A stretch of DNA of 5,857 nucleotides from an uncultured Clostridia bacterium (GTDB lineage Bacteria > Bacillota_I > Bacilli_A > RF39 > UBA660). Below, one piece after another: positions 1-4,308 of this stretch. Location of the stretch: assembly GCA_948433815.1 (NCBI GenBank), contig CAOJDZ010000052.1, positions 1-5,857 of the forward strand, given 5' to 3'. Numbering within the stretch: position 1 is the first letter of the stretch; the number at the start of each line of letters is the position of its first letter. The notes below the pieces were generated by a model, which saw nothing but the letters and a program-made list of their open reading frames with translations, did no database searches and was not told the origin of the DNA. Both the position numbers and the translations under genes were made by a program.

Positions 1-434
1 TAACTACTGGTATTAAGACAGTTAATAATATGGACGGAATTATGAAACTTATTGATTTTGCTAGAGGAGATTTTAATGGGCTTTGTTTCCTAAATTTGAA
101 TGATTTTGATTCTTTATATGGACATAGAAGAGATAAAGAAGGCTATTTAAGGTGTCTAGAAGAAGTAGATCATTATTTACCAATATTTGTAAATAAATTA
201 AAAAAAGATGATTTAGTTATAATTACTGCTGATCATGGAAATGATCCAACATTTAAAGGAACTGATCATACTCGAGAAAATATTCCTGTTATTTTCTATT
301 CAAGAGGTTTTAAATACTTTGGTAAACTTCCTACTAGAACAAGTTTTGCTGATATAGGTGCTACTATTATAGATAATTTTGGAATAGAGAATAAATTAGA
401 AAAAGGTAAAAGTTATTTAGATATGTTAAAATAA
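1..434 (+). CDS. deoB: Phosphopentomutase DeoB, C-terminal part (5' end outside window)
   Basis: Phosphopentomutase interconverts (deoxy)ribose 1-phosphate and (deoxy)ribose 5-phosphate, feeding nucleoside sugars into central metabolism in the cytoplasm. The open frame runs in from the left edge (first complete codon at base 3), so the ATG at 30 is internal: the residues before it, ending TVNNMDG, already fit the family. About 143 residues of a usual ~390 are visible. They carry the metal-site motifs of the alkaline-phosphatase-like core: DFDSLYGHRRD (Asp and His ligands), ITADHGND (Asp-His ligands) and GTDHTRE (His ligand). FADIGATI near the end is also typical. The N-terminal Asp ligand and the phosphorylated Thr lie outside the window. 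The stop is TAA, followed within two bases by a terminator hairpin. Identity is secure; promoter and upstream partners cannot be seen. Confidence 0.97.
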   Translation, partial: TTGIKTVNNMDGIMKLIDFARGDFNGLCFLNLNDFDSLYGHRRDKEGYLRCLEEVDHYLPIFVNKLKKDDLVIITADHGNDPTFKGTDHTRENIPVIFYSRGFKYFGKLPTRTSFADIGATIIDNFGIENKLEKGKSYLDMLK

Positions 435-435
435 A

Positions 436-463
436 AAAAGAGACATTTTAAACCGTCTCTTTT
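436..463. terminator. Bidirectional intrinsic terminator between deoB and the small minus-strand gene
   Basis: AAAAGAGAC (436-444) pairs perfectly with GTCTCTTTT (455-463) around a 10-base loop, giving a 9-bp stem. The A-rich left side and T-rich right side supply a U-tract in either direction. It begins two bases after the deoB stop and ten bases after the stop of the convergent small gene, so it can end both transcripts. Confidence 0.85.
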
Positions 464-472
464 CTTCAATTA

Positions 473-613
473 TTATTTACTTCTTGCTGAATTTCTAGAA
501 CTGTTTTTTGCACTGTTTCTAGAAGTTGTTTTTTTAGCGCTGTTTCTTGAACTGTTTGTATTTCTACTTGAGTTCTTAGCACTATTTCTGCTATTGTTTC
601 TTGCGTTAGCCAT
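473..613 (-). CDS. 46-residue basic Arg/Asn/Ser repeat protein, possible small spore protein
   Basis: No named family is recognised with certainty. The frame encodes 46 residues starting MANARNNSRN and ending NSARSK. Composition is extreme: 13 Ser, 11 Asn, 7 Arg, 5 Lys, 6 Ala, 3 Thr and no acidic, aromatic or branched aliphatic residue, so it is highly basic and probably disordered when free. The ten-residue block RNSAKNSSRN occurs twice exactly (residues 9-18 and 32-41) but with different synonymous codons, which argues for selection on the protein. The start is supported by AGGTGG (622-627) eight bases upstream. It converges on deoB and shares its terminator; it is divergent from the ZIP transporter. 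A sigma-G-like promoter lies just upstream. Charge, size and promoter suggest a DNA-binding small spore protein, but this is inference; a histone-like or RNA-binding peptide is the alternative. Confidence 0.8.
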   Translation of the reverse strand: MANARNNSRNSAKNSSRNTNSSRNSAKKTTSRNSAKNSSRNSARSK

Positions 614-632
614 TATAATCACCACCTGTTAT

Positions 633-662
633 TATTATGGACTTCTAAAGTTTTATCATTCA
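633..662 (-). promoter_or_regulatory. Sigma-G-like promoter for the small basic protein
   Basis: On the minus strand TGAATG (662-657) is followed after 17 bases by CATAATA (639-633). The Bacillus forespore sigma-G consensus is roughly TGAATA, 17-18 bases, CATACTA, so both boxes differ at one position with correct spacing. Transcription would start near 626, leaving a very short leader with the Shine-Dalgarno almost at the 5' end, which is a point against it. AT-rich DNA yields chance matches. Confidence 0.4.
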
Positions 663-761
663 TGTGTTTTATATTTTTTTGTGGAAAATTTTAACTGGTA
701 AAAATAGGGTGTAGTAGTGGTAATTTTAATTATATATTCATAATATTTTATAGTGATATAT

Positions 762-1514
762 ATGAATGAAAATATTTGGATTCCACTTTTTATATCGTCT
801 ATGGCTGGATTTAGCACAGTAATTGGTGGATTAGTTGTATTTAAGAAGTTTCGGGATCAGGAAGCATTCTTGTCTTTTGCTTTGAGTTTCTCTTTGAGTG
901 TTATGATTAGTTTGTCTATTTTTGAACTAATTCCAGAGAGTGTAAAAACTTTAACAAAGGCTTATGGTTTTGCTTGGGCGATTCTTGTAGCGGTTGCTGT
1001 GTTCTTTTTAGGAAAAATAATAGTTACAGAAGTTAATAAAAAAGTTACTTTGCTTTCTAATAATAATAACTTGTATAAAGTAGGGATACTTAGTATGTTT
1101 GCTTTAATGATTCATAATTTTCCTGAAGGAATTGCTACATTTATGACCGCTTATAATGACCTTTCTATGGGAATTAGTTTAGGTATAGCAATAATGCTTC
1201 ATAATATACCTGAAGGTATTTCTATAAGTGTCCCTATTTTTTATGCGACTGGAAGTAGGGGAAGAGGCCTACTCTATTCTTTTGTATCGGGAGTAGCAGA
1301 GCCCTTAGGAGCTTTAATGGCATTTTTGATACTTAAGAGGTTTATTAATGATGTTACAATTAGTATAGTATTAGTTTTAGTAGCTGGTATAATGATTACA
1401 TTGGCTATTGAAGAGATGCTTCCTGAAGCTAATAAATATAATAAAAAAACACAAAATGTGTTTGGACTCATTTTAGGACTTATATTAGTAATTATAAATC
1501 TGTTATTGTTTTAA
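762..1514 (+). CDS. zupT: ZIP-family metal transporter (ZupT-like)
   Basis: A polytopic membrane protein of about 250 residues, the usual size for bacterial ZIP/ZupT transporters, which bring Zn2+ and other divalent metals (Fe, Mn) into the cytoplasm. The two signature helices are present: HNFPEGIATF (TM4 region) and HNIPEGISIS (TM5 region), whose His and Glu residues form the intramembrane metal site; ELIPES earlier and EEMLPEA near the end are also family-typical. About eight hydrophobic segments are visible, ending with a hydrophobic C-terminal helix. An in-frame GTG lies at 753, but the ATG at 762 (MNENIWIPLF) aligns better with the family's short N-terminus. Neither start has a convincing Shine-Dalgarno, so the start is uncertain. 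It is transcribed away from the small basic gene and appears to be monocistronic. No metal-responsive riboswitch or clear operator is seen upstream. Metal specificity cannot be told from the sequence. Confidence 0.92.
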   Translation: MNENIWIPLFISSMAGFSTVIGGLVVFKKFRDQEAFLSFALSFSLSVMISLSIFELIPESVKTLTKAYGFAWAILVAVAVFFLGKIIVTEVNKKVTLLSNNNNLYKVGILSMFALMIHNFPEGIATFMTAYNDLSMGISLGIAIMLHNIPEGISISVPIFYATGSRGRGLLYSFVSGVAEPLGALMAFLILKRFINDVTISIVLVLVAGIMITLAIEEMLPEANKYNKKTQNVFGLILGLILVIINLLLF

Positions 1515-1720
1515 AGAAGAGTGTAATCATATAATATTGATGCTTGTGAGACAAAACGAAGTATTAATAGTTATATAATTATATATATTTTATTATAATA
1601 TTTAAGTTCTGATAATATATAGACCGTTAAGGGTAAGTTTTGCTTGATTTTTAAAATTTAGTTTGGTATATTGTGGTTGTAAGTTTTTAAAACTTATCTA
1701 TATTATTCTTGCGAGGTATG

Positions 1721-1750
1721 GTTTTTGTGCTTGTCCTACAAGCACAAAAC
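1721..1750. repeat. Strong 12-bp hairpin with 3-base loop
   Basis: TTTTGTGCTTGT (1723-1734) and ACAAGCACAAAA (1738-1749) are perfectly complementary around CCT; with one bulged T a further G-C pair closes the base. There is no following T-run on either strand, so it is not a standard terminator. It could be part of an RNA, a single-strand origin, or a protein site. Confidence 0.7.
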
Positions 1751-1806
1751 ATATTAAACAAGATTTGATGTATAGCAAATAAAATTTTATGCTTAATGCG
1801 TGACCC

Positions 1807-1866
1807 AGTAGGGCTGGTTCAAGAATTTATTTTCTTGTCCTGACCCCCCTACTCTAATAGGGGGGT
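1807..1866. repeat. Two mutually exclusive GC-rich hairpins
   Basis: ACCCCCCTA (1843-1851) pairs with TAGGGGGGT (1858-1866), a 9-bp stem with a 6-base loop. The same C-rich strand can instead pair upstream: AGTAGGG (1807-1813) with CCCTACT (1847-1853), enclosing a second helix CAAGAA/TTCTTG (1820-1825/1832-1837) extended by GG/CC after a one- to two-base bulge. Both folds cannot exist at once. No T-run follows directly. Confidence 0.6.
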
Positions 1867-1887
1867 ACTAAGTACATCGAGTACGTA

Positions 1888-1915
1888 TTTACGGACATTT
1901 TTACTTTTTTATAAT
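1888..1915 (+). promoter_or_regulatory. Candidate promoter for the 91-residue ORF
   Basis: TTTACG (1888-1893, four of six matches to TTGACA), a 16-base spacer and a perfect TATAAT (1910-1915). Initiation would fall near 1922, inside the ACAATAC/GTATTGT dyad and about 30 bases before the ATG at 1953. The -35 is weak. Confidence 0.45.
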
Positions 1916-1917
1916 TT

Positions 1918-1942
1918 ACAATACTTTTGGTATTGTTTTTTT
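1918..1942 (+). terminator. Dyad with T-run: intrinsic terminator or operator
   Basis: ACAATAC (1918-1924) and GTATTGT (1930-1936) form a perfect 7-bp stem with a 5-base loop, followed by six T. For a transcript coming from upstream this is a plausible, AT-rich intrinsic terminator. Because a TATAAT box sits immediately before it, the same dyad could equally be an operator overlapping the start point of the 91-residue gene; ACAA...TTGT half-sites are common for phage-type repressors. The sequence cannot decide between them. Confidence 0.5.
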
Positions 1943-1952
1943 AATATTAAAA

Positions 1953-2228
1953 ATGGCTTTGAAAAGAAATAAAAATAAAATAATGATTATCAATATTACT
2001 AAACAGTTAAATGGTAGTTATAAAATAATGTTTTCTCAAAAAGCACCAGCGAATAGCGAAAATTTTAAAGGACTTATGATATTTACTTTTAAAACTTTTA
2101 ATCCTGAATTGTTTTATAACTTTAAACATTATGGTAGGTGGTTAGATGAAAAAAATAAGAATTCTGTTTTATTATTACGTTTATTTAAGCAGTCGTTCCA
2201 GAATTCTACATCGTATTACATTTCATGA
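1953..2228 (+). CDS. Hypothetical 91-residue protein
   Basis: Not recognised. The frame encodes a basic protein starting MALKRNKNKI with a Lys/Arg/Asn-rich N-terminus, a central stretch KAPANSENFKGL followed by aromatic-rich sequence (FTFKTFNPELFYNFKHYGRW), and a Leu/Ser C-terminus. There is no signal peptide, membrane helix or metal motif. The ATG has no Shine-Dalgarno; a candidate promoter would give a leader of about 30 bases. A later Met (codon at 2077-2079, GLMIF) is preceded by AAAGGA, so a shorter product is possible. Amino-acid mix and codon choice look coding rather than random, and no competing frame exists. The stop is TGA followed directly by TAA. The palindrome AGAATTCT occurs twice, 42 bases apart (2158, 2200). 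It lies in the same block as the replication-initiator-like gene, so a plasmid- or phage-linked accessory role is possible, but no function can be assigned. Confidence 0.55.
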   Translation: MALKRNKNKIMIINITKQLNGSYKIMFSQKAPANSENFKGLMIFTFKTFNPELFYNFKHYGRWLDEKNKNSVLLLRLFKQSFQNSTSYYIS

Positions 2229-2317
2229 TAACGGTCTAAAAGTAGGGGAAAGTAATAACTATGGGCATCTTTTAGTTTATAAAACGCGAGTCATTTTTAA
2301 TAAATGAATTTTTTAAA

Positions 2318-2348
2318 TTGCATTTTTGTTTAGAAATTTTTAGATAAT
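2318..2348 (+). promoter_or_regulatory. Weak promoter candidate upstream of the structured segment
   Basis: TTGCAT (2318-2323) is followed by TAGATAAT (2341-2348), which offers TAGATA at 17 bases or GATAAT at 19 bases spacing. Initiation near 2353-2358 would start an RNA shortly before the outer helix that begins at 2373. Neither box is strong. Confidence 0.25.
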
Positions 2349-2372
2349 TAGTAATTTAAGTAAATGTTTTTG

Positions 2373-2535
2373 ATATTGATCAATGGGAGTTTATATTTTA
2401 TCCTGGTCGAAGGAATGGGGGGACTCCCACATTTCAGCTTCTGGAAATTTTACCCTCTTTAGCTGAACCCTATATTAGTACCATCCGTTCCGGCGGGCCC
2501 CAGAAAAAATATAAACAGGACCACATTGTCAATAT
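2373..2535 (+). ncRNA. Candidate structured RNA, about 163 nt, nested long hairpin
   Basis: The two ends pair over a long distance: ATATTGA/TCAATAT (2373-2379/2529-2535), CAATG/CATTG (2381-2385/2524-2528), then GTTTATATTTT/AAAATATAAAC (2389-2399/2506-2516). Inside follow CTGG/CCAG (2403-2406/2500-2503), an 11-position helix GGAATGGGGGG with CCATCCGTTCC (2412-2422/2481-2491, one mismatch, two G-U pairs), and the apical stem TTCAGCT/AGCTGAA (2433-2439/2461-2467). The two wobble pairs work only in the plus-strand RNA, since the minus strand would have A-C mismatches. GC content is far above the surroundings, as is usual for RNAs in AT-rich genomes. GGGAGT (2385-2390) can alternatively pair with ACTCCC (2423-2428). 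It matches no RNA family I recognise (not SRP, RNase P, tmRNA or a known riboswitch). A small inverted-repeat element without a gene is the main alternative. Confidence 0.45.
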
Positions 2536-2544
2536 TAAAACGTT

Positions 2545-2550
2545 TATAAT
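2545..2550 (+). promoter_or_regulatory. Possible -10 box for the initiator-like gene
   Basis: A perfect TATAAT lies about 150 bases before the ATG. TTGTCA (2526-2531) is only 13 bases upstream, too close for a normal -35, and it falls inside the outer helix of the structured segment. If used, the leader would include the nested inverted repeat at 2587-2643. Confidence 0.3.
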
Positions 2551-2586
2551 AATTACGGTTATTTAGTATTAAAAATTGTTTTACAA

Positions 2587-2643
2587 AAATGAAAATGTAC
2601 AAAAATCATATGATTTTTGTGTTAGAAGTCTTCATTTTCATTT
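2587..2643. repeat. Nested inverted repeat with a perfect 22-bp palindrome
   Basis: Inner palindrome: ACAAAAATCAT (2599-2609) directly abuts its exact reverse complement ATGATTTTTGT (2610-2620). Outer arms: AAATGAAAATG (2587-2597) and CATTTTCATTT (2633-2643), 11 bp, perfect. The word ACAAAAAT is also repeated at 2583 and 2599. It sits 55 bases before the initiator-like gene, a typical place for an operator of a self-regulating replication protein or part of an origin. No T-run follows, so it is not an ordinary terminator. Confidence 0.75.
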
Positions 2644-2697
2644 ATTAATGCAATTTAAAAAAGATTAACCAGGAGTATAGCAGAGTAGTATAGTAGT

Positions 2698-3141
2698 ATG
2701 AAAAATGAAATTGATAATGATAAAAGAAGTTTTTATGCGATTTTACCAGCGTGTGTAAGATACGACAAGGAATTATCTAGTACAAGTAAGTTATTATATG
2801 CAGAAATTACGGCTTTATGTAATGAACGTGGTTATTGCTGGGCGACTAATAAATATTTCACTAACCTATTTGGAGTATCAGATAGGCAAGTACAACGAAT
2901 TTTAAAACAGTTATTAGATAAAAAATACATCTATGTATTAATCGAACGACAAAAATATAGAAGAATCTACATAATTAACCCCGACAAAAATGTCGCGGTT
3001 AGTACGACAAAAATGTCGGGGAACTACGACAAAAATGTCGCACATAATATTATAAATAATAATAAAAAAGAATATGAAAAAGATAACTTTATTCCTTTGT
3101 TTGATTATGACTGGTTAAATCACATGGATCAAGACAATTGA
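2698..3141 (+). CDS. Winged-helix replication initiator-like protein (phage/plasmid type) with internal iterons
   Basis: The 147-residue protein has one recognisable domain at about residues 12-95: a winged helix-turn-helix of the HTH_36 type found in phage replisome organisers and plasmid Rep proteins. The pattern is FYAILPACVRYD, then LSSTSKLLYAEITALC, WATNKYFTNLFGVSDRQVQRILKQL (recognition helix near 61-73) and a wing ending RRIYIINP. The low-complexity linker (96-125) with DKNVA twice is encoded by origin-like DNA repeats. The tail FIPLFDYDWLN resembles the ends of such proteins, so it may be complete although shorter than many phage organisers. The only in-frame start is the ATG at 2698, since a TAG lies 10 bases upstream; the nearest AGGAG (2671-2675) is 22 bases away, which is odd. 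The stop is TGA. Expected role: binding its own iterons and starting replication. Being used only as a regulator is the alternative. Confidence 0.8.
   Translation: MKNEIDNDKRSFYAILPACVRYDKELSSTSKLLYAEITALCNERGYCWATNKYFTNLFGVSDRQVQRILKQLLDKKYIYVLIERQKYRRIYIINPDKNVAVSTTKMSGNYDKNVAHNIINNNKKEYEKDNFIPLFDYDWLNHMDQDN
2947..3040 (+). repeat. Iteron array inside the initiator gene: three exact 14-bp repeats plus one degenerate
   Basis: CGACAAAAATGTCG occurs exactly at 2982-2995, 3005-3018 and 3027-3040, with start-to-start spacing of 23 and 22 bp, about two helical turns. A 12/14 match lies at 2947-2960. Each copy is itself a dyad, CGACA/TGTCG. Because 23 is not a multiple of three, the middle copy is read in another frame (TTKMS) than the outer two (DKNVA), so the identity is kept at DNA level and not because of the protein. 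This is the pattern of binding sites for the encoded initiator, as known for lambda O and for several Gram-positive phage origins. Confidence 0.8.
3044..3069. other. AT-only tract next to the iterons, candidate DNA unwinding element
   Basis: Twenty-six consecutive A/T bases start four bases after the last iteron and continue, with rare G, to about 3085. Iterons followed by an AT-rich melting region is the standard architecture of an initiator-dependent origin. The tract is translated as HNIINNNKKEYEK, a low-complexity part of the protein. Background DNA is also AT-rich, so the signal is supportive rather than decisive. Confidence 0.5.
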
Positions 3142-3173
3142 TTTATAATCGTTTTTGTGATATTTTTTATTTG

Positions 3174-3180
3174 AAAGGAG
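3174..3180 (+). promoter_or_regulatory. Orphan Shine-Dalgarno without a following gene
   Basis: AAAGGAG is a strong ribosome binding site 33 bases after the initiator stop, where the next gene of a replication module would start. No ATG, GTG or TTG lies at a usable distance (the following bases read TAAGAATAATATAG) and no frame of any length follows. It looks like the remnant of a lost downstream gene, or a chance match. Confidence 0.4.
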
Positions 3181-3303
3181 TAAGAATAATATAGTTATTT
3201 GTAAATTGTTAAAAAGTTGTTTAAAACGTCTTAAAATGCGTTTATAGAGCGAATCTAACTTTAAAGTTCCAATAATATATATTATGTTAAGTTGTATTTG
3301 AAT

Positions 3304-3349
3304 GAGAGTAATGAGGGGGTTATGTTTTCCCTCTATTCTACTCTCTTTT
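3304..3349 (+). terminator. Intrinsic terminator closing the initiator region
   Basis: GAGAGTA (3304-3310) pairs with TACTCTC (3339-3345), and an inner helix GAGGG (3313-3317) pairs with CCCTC (3329-3333), followed by TTTT. The structure is strong and correctly placed to end plus-strand transcription before the convergent regulator gene. The rest of 3142-3423 holds no gene. Confidence 0.7.
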
Positions 3350-3405
3350 ATTGTGATTTAATGTGAGGGGAGTGCTATTTTATAGTGTAGTAGTTGTAGT
3401 TAAAG

Positions 3406-3431
3406 AAAAACAGCAAATATAATTTATGCTG
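3406..3431 (-). terminator. Weak intrinsic terminator of the helix-turn-helix gene
   Basis: On the minus strand CAGCA (3431-3427), overlapping the last codons, pairs with TGCTG (3415-3411) across an AT-rich loop and is followed by five T (3410-3406). The 5-bp stem is short, so efficiency is doubtful. Confidence 0.45.
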
Positions 3432-4233
3432 CTTTAGGTAAATCTTTTCTGTCTCCCATAACGACTTTTCTAGATTGAATTTCTCCCATTTTGTTAAATA
3501 CTTCTTGAGCATTATCTGTGTTTATTTCATTATAGCCAAGTTCTCTTAATGCTTGTATTTTAACAGTAGTTAGTTGTTGTGTTCTACTTAAACTTTCTTC
3601 TTTAGTATTCTCTATTTCTTTTACAAATCTTTCGTGAGATGCTGCTAATTTACTTTTTACTGCACCACCATTATTATATAGATTCATAGCGGTAAATATA
3701 ATACTTTCTAAAATAAATTGTGCTGTTTCATCAAACTTAAATTCTAATGGATTAGTGAATCCAGTTGTTTTTGATAAATATGCAAATATATATTTAATCT
3801 CAGGAACATTATCTATTGATTGAAGTACATGGTATAAATATAAGAATTCATAATATGTGTCTTTGTTTTTTTCTTCAGTAAATTTTTCTTTTATTAGGAA
3901 AATAAGGTCATTTACTAATGTTTGTTCATCTTTACTTAAATTTTTTAAATCAAAGTACCCTTCTCCGTCTCCAAGATTTTTTATATTTTGGTTAAGTCTT
4001 GCTTCTATGTCTTCTAGATATTCAGCGGTAACTTTAATTTTACTAATAGCTTCATCGCTTCCATCTTCTATATTTAATAGTTTAAATAATAGTATCTTTT
4101 TTTCTTTTGGCCATTTATTTAAACTTTCTAATTCTAAATAGTTATATATCATTTGTCTTGATACTCCAAGATATTTGGCTAACTTTACTTTTGATATACC
4201 TAGTTCTTGTAATAATTCGTTTAAATTTTTCAT
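3424..4233 (-). CDS. Helix-turn-helix DNA-binding protein with long helical C-terminal region, function unknown
   Basis: The 269-residue protein starts MKNLNELLQELG and has a clear XRE/Cro-like helix-turn-helix in its first ~55 residues: GISKVKLAKYLGVSRQMIYNYL, with SRQMIYNYL as recognition helix, then a helix ending LFKLLNI. The remaining ~210 residues are predicted mostly helical and charged (for example EYLEDIEARL, ESIIFTAMNLY, KEIENTKEESLSRTQQL) and match no family I know; they may dimerise or sense a ligand or partner. No membrane segment or metal motif is visible. Tandem AGGAG sites (4238-4242 and 4248-4252) precede the ATG; the nearer is only four bases away. A good sigma-A promoter overlapping a perfect palindrome suggests autoregulation. 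The gene converges on the initiator region, so it could be a regulator of that element or a chromosomal gene bordering it; codon use resembles the neighbouring housekeeping genes. Confidence 0.85.
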   Translation of the reverse strand: MKNLNELLQELGISKVKLAKYLGVSRQMIYNYLELESLNKWPKEKKILLFKLLNIEDGSDEAISKIKVTAEYLEDIEARLNQNIKNLGDGEGYFDLKNLSKDEQTLVNDLIFLIKEKFTEEKNKDTYYEFLYLYHVLQSIDNVPEIKYIFAYLSKTTGFTNPLEFKFDETAQFILESIIFTAMNLYNNGGAVKSKLAASHERFVKEIENTKEESLSRTQQLTTVKIQALRELGYNEINTDNAQEVFNKMGEIQSRKVVMGDRKDLPKAA

Positions 4234-4271
4234 TTTTCTCCTACCCTCTCCTATTTTTACCTTATAAAACT

Positions 4272-4301
4272 ATTTTACAACAGTTTACATTGACGCGTCA
4301 A
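4272..4301 (-). promoter_or_regulatory. Sigma-A promoter of the helix-turn-helix gene
   Basis: On the minus strand TTGACG (4301-4296) and TAAAAT (4277-4272) are separated by 18 bases. Initiation near 4265 gives a leader of about 30 bases containing two AGGAG sites. The -35 box is half of the palindrome described separately. Confidence 0.65.
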
Positions 4302-4308
4302 GTGTAAA
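4284..4308. promoter_or_regulatory. Probable operator: palindrome over the -35 box
   Basis: TTGACGCGTCAA (4290-4301) is a perfect 12-bp palindrome, flanked by TTTACA (4284-4289) and TGTAAA (4303-4308), an inverted pair offset by one base. A further TTTTACA lies at 4273-4279, ten bases before the left arm. The site covers the -35 of the helix-turn-helix gene, so a dimer bound here would block it. GC-rich symmetric sequence in such AT-rich DNA is unlikely by chance. Confidence 0.65.

Larger units (their letters stand above)
1515..1952. other. Gene-free stretch rich in dyads between zupT and the 91-residue ORF
   Basis: No credible reading frame on either strand. The left part (to about 1620) is nearly pure A/T, with a 12-bp AT palindrome at 1573-1584 and no strong zupT terminator. 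From 1680 it contains successive dyads: TAAGTTTT/AAAACTTA (1680-1696), a 12-bp hairpin (1723-1749), ATAAAATTTTAT (1779-1790), alternative GC-rich hairpins (1807-1866), repeated AGTAC words (1871-1884) and ACAATAC/GTATTGT (1918-1936). The density of dyads and the sudden GC-rich patches suggest a structured RNA leader or an origin/operator region rather than neutral spacer. Confidence 0.6.
2229..2697. other. Gene-free stretch with candidate structured RNA and large inverted repeats
   Basis: No credible coding frame on either strand. In order it holds: a CTAAAAG/CTTTTAG dyad (2236-2242/2269-2275) just after the 91-residue ORF; an AT-rich run with a weak promoter candidate; a GC-rich nested hairpin (2373-2535); a perfect TATAAT (2545-2550); a nested inverted repeat (2587-2643); and a Shine-Dalgarno-like AGGAG (2671-2675) set far from the next start codon. 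Confidence 0.6.

Noticed and set aside
614..761. Metal-sensing riboswitch or Zur/Fur-type operator upstream of zupT
   Set aside because: No conserved riboswitch core and no convincing dyad matching known metal-regulator boxes.
736..767. Inverted repeat ATTCATA/TATGAAT around the zupT start as a translational switch
   Set aside because: Seven A/T-dominated base pairs with an 18-base loop; too weak to separate from background.
1274..1471. Minus-strand reading frame inside zupT
   Set aside because: Fully antisense to a well-supported membrane protein, with no ribosome binding site or recognisable product.
1560..1612. AT-rich palindromes as the zupT terminator
   Set aside because: The dyad has no G-C pairs and no clear hairpin plus T-run; expected in nearly pure A/T sequence.
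2373..2535. Retron, group I/II intron, SRP or 6S RNA
   Set aside because: No reverse transcriptase or maturase nearby, and no family core motif can be identified in the segment.
2982..3040. Three evenly spaced repeats as a CRISPR array
   Set aside because: Repeats are only 14 bp with 8-9 bp gaps, lie inside a coding frame, and no cas gene is present; iterons explain them better.
3139..3183. Mycoplasma code 4 read-through of the initiator gene TGA
   Set aside because: It would only add a hydrophobic tail unlike the family, and no other gene here uses TGA for Trp.
709..3394. Direct repeat GTGTAGTAGT at 709-718 and 3385-3394 as attachment sites of an element including zupT
   Set aside because: Only 10 bp of simple GTAGTA-like sequence that also recurs near 2686; no recombinase is present and zupT looks chromosomal.
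3857..4307. Plus-strand reading frames opposite the helix-turn-helix gene
   Set aside because: Hydrophobic Phe/Ser/Leu-rich translations typical of the antisense of Lys/Glu-rich genes; no start signals.
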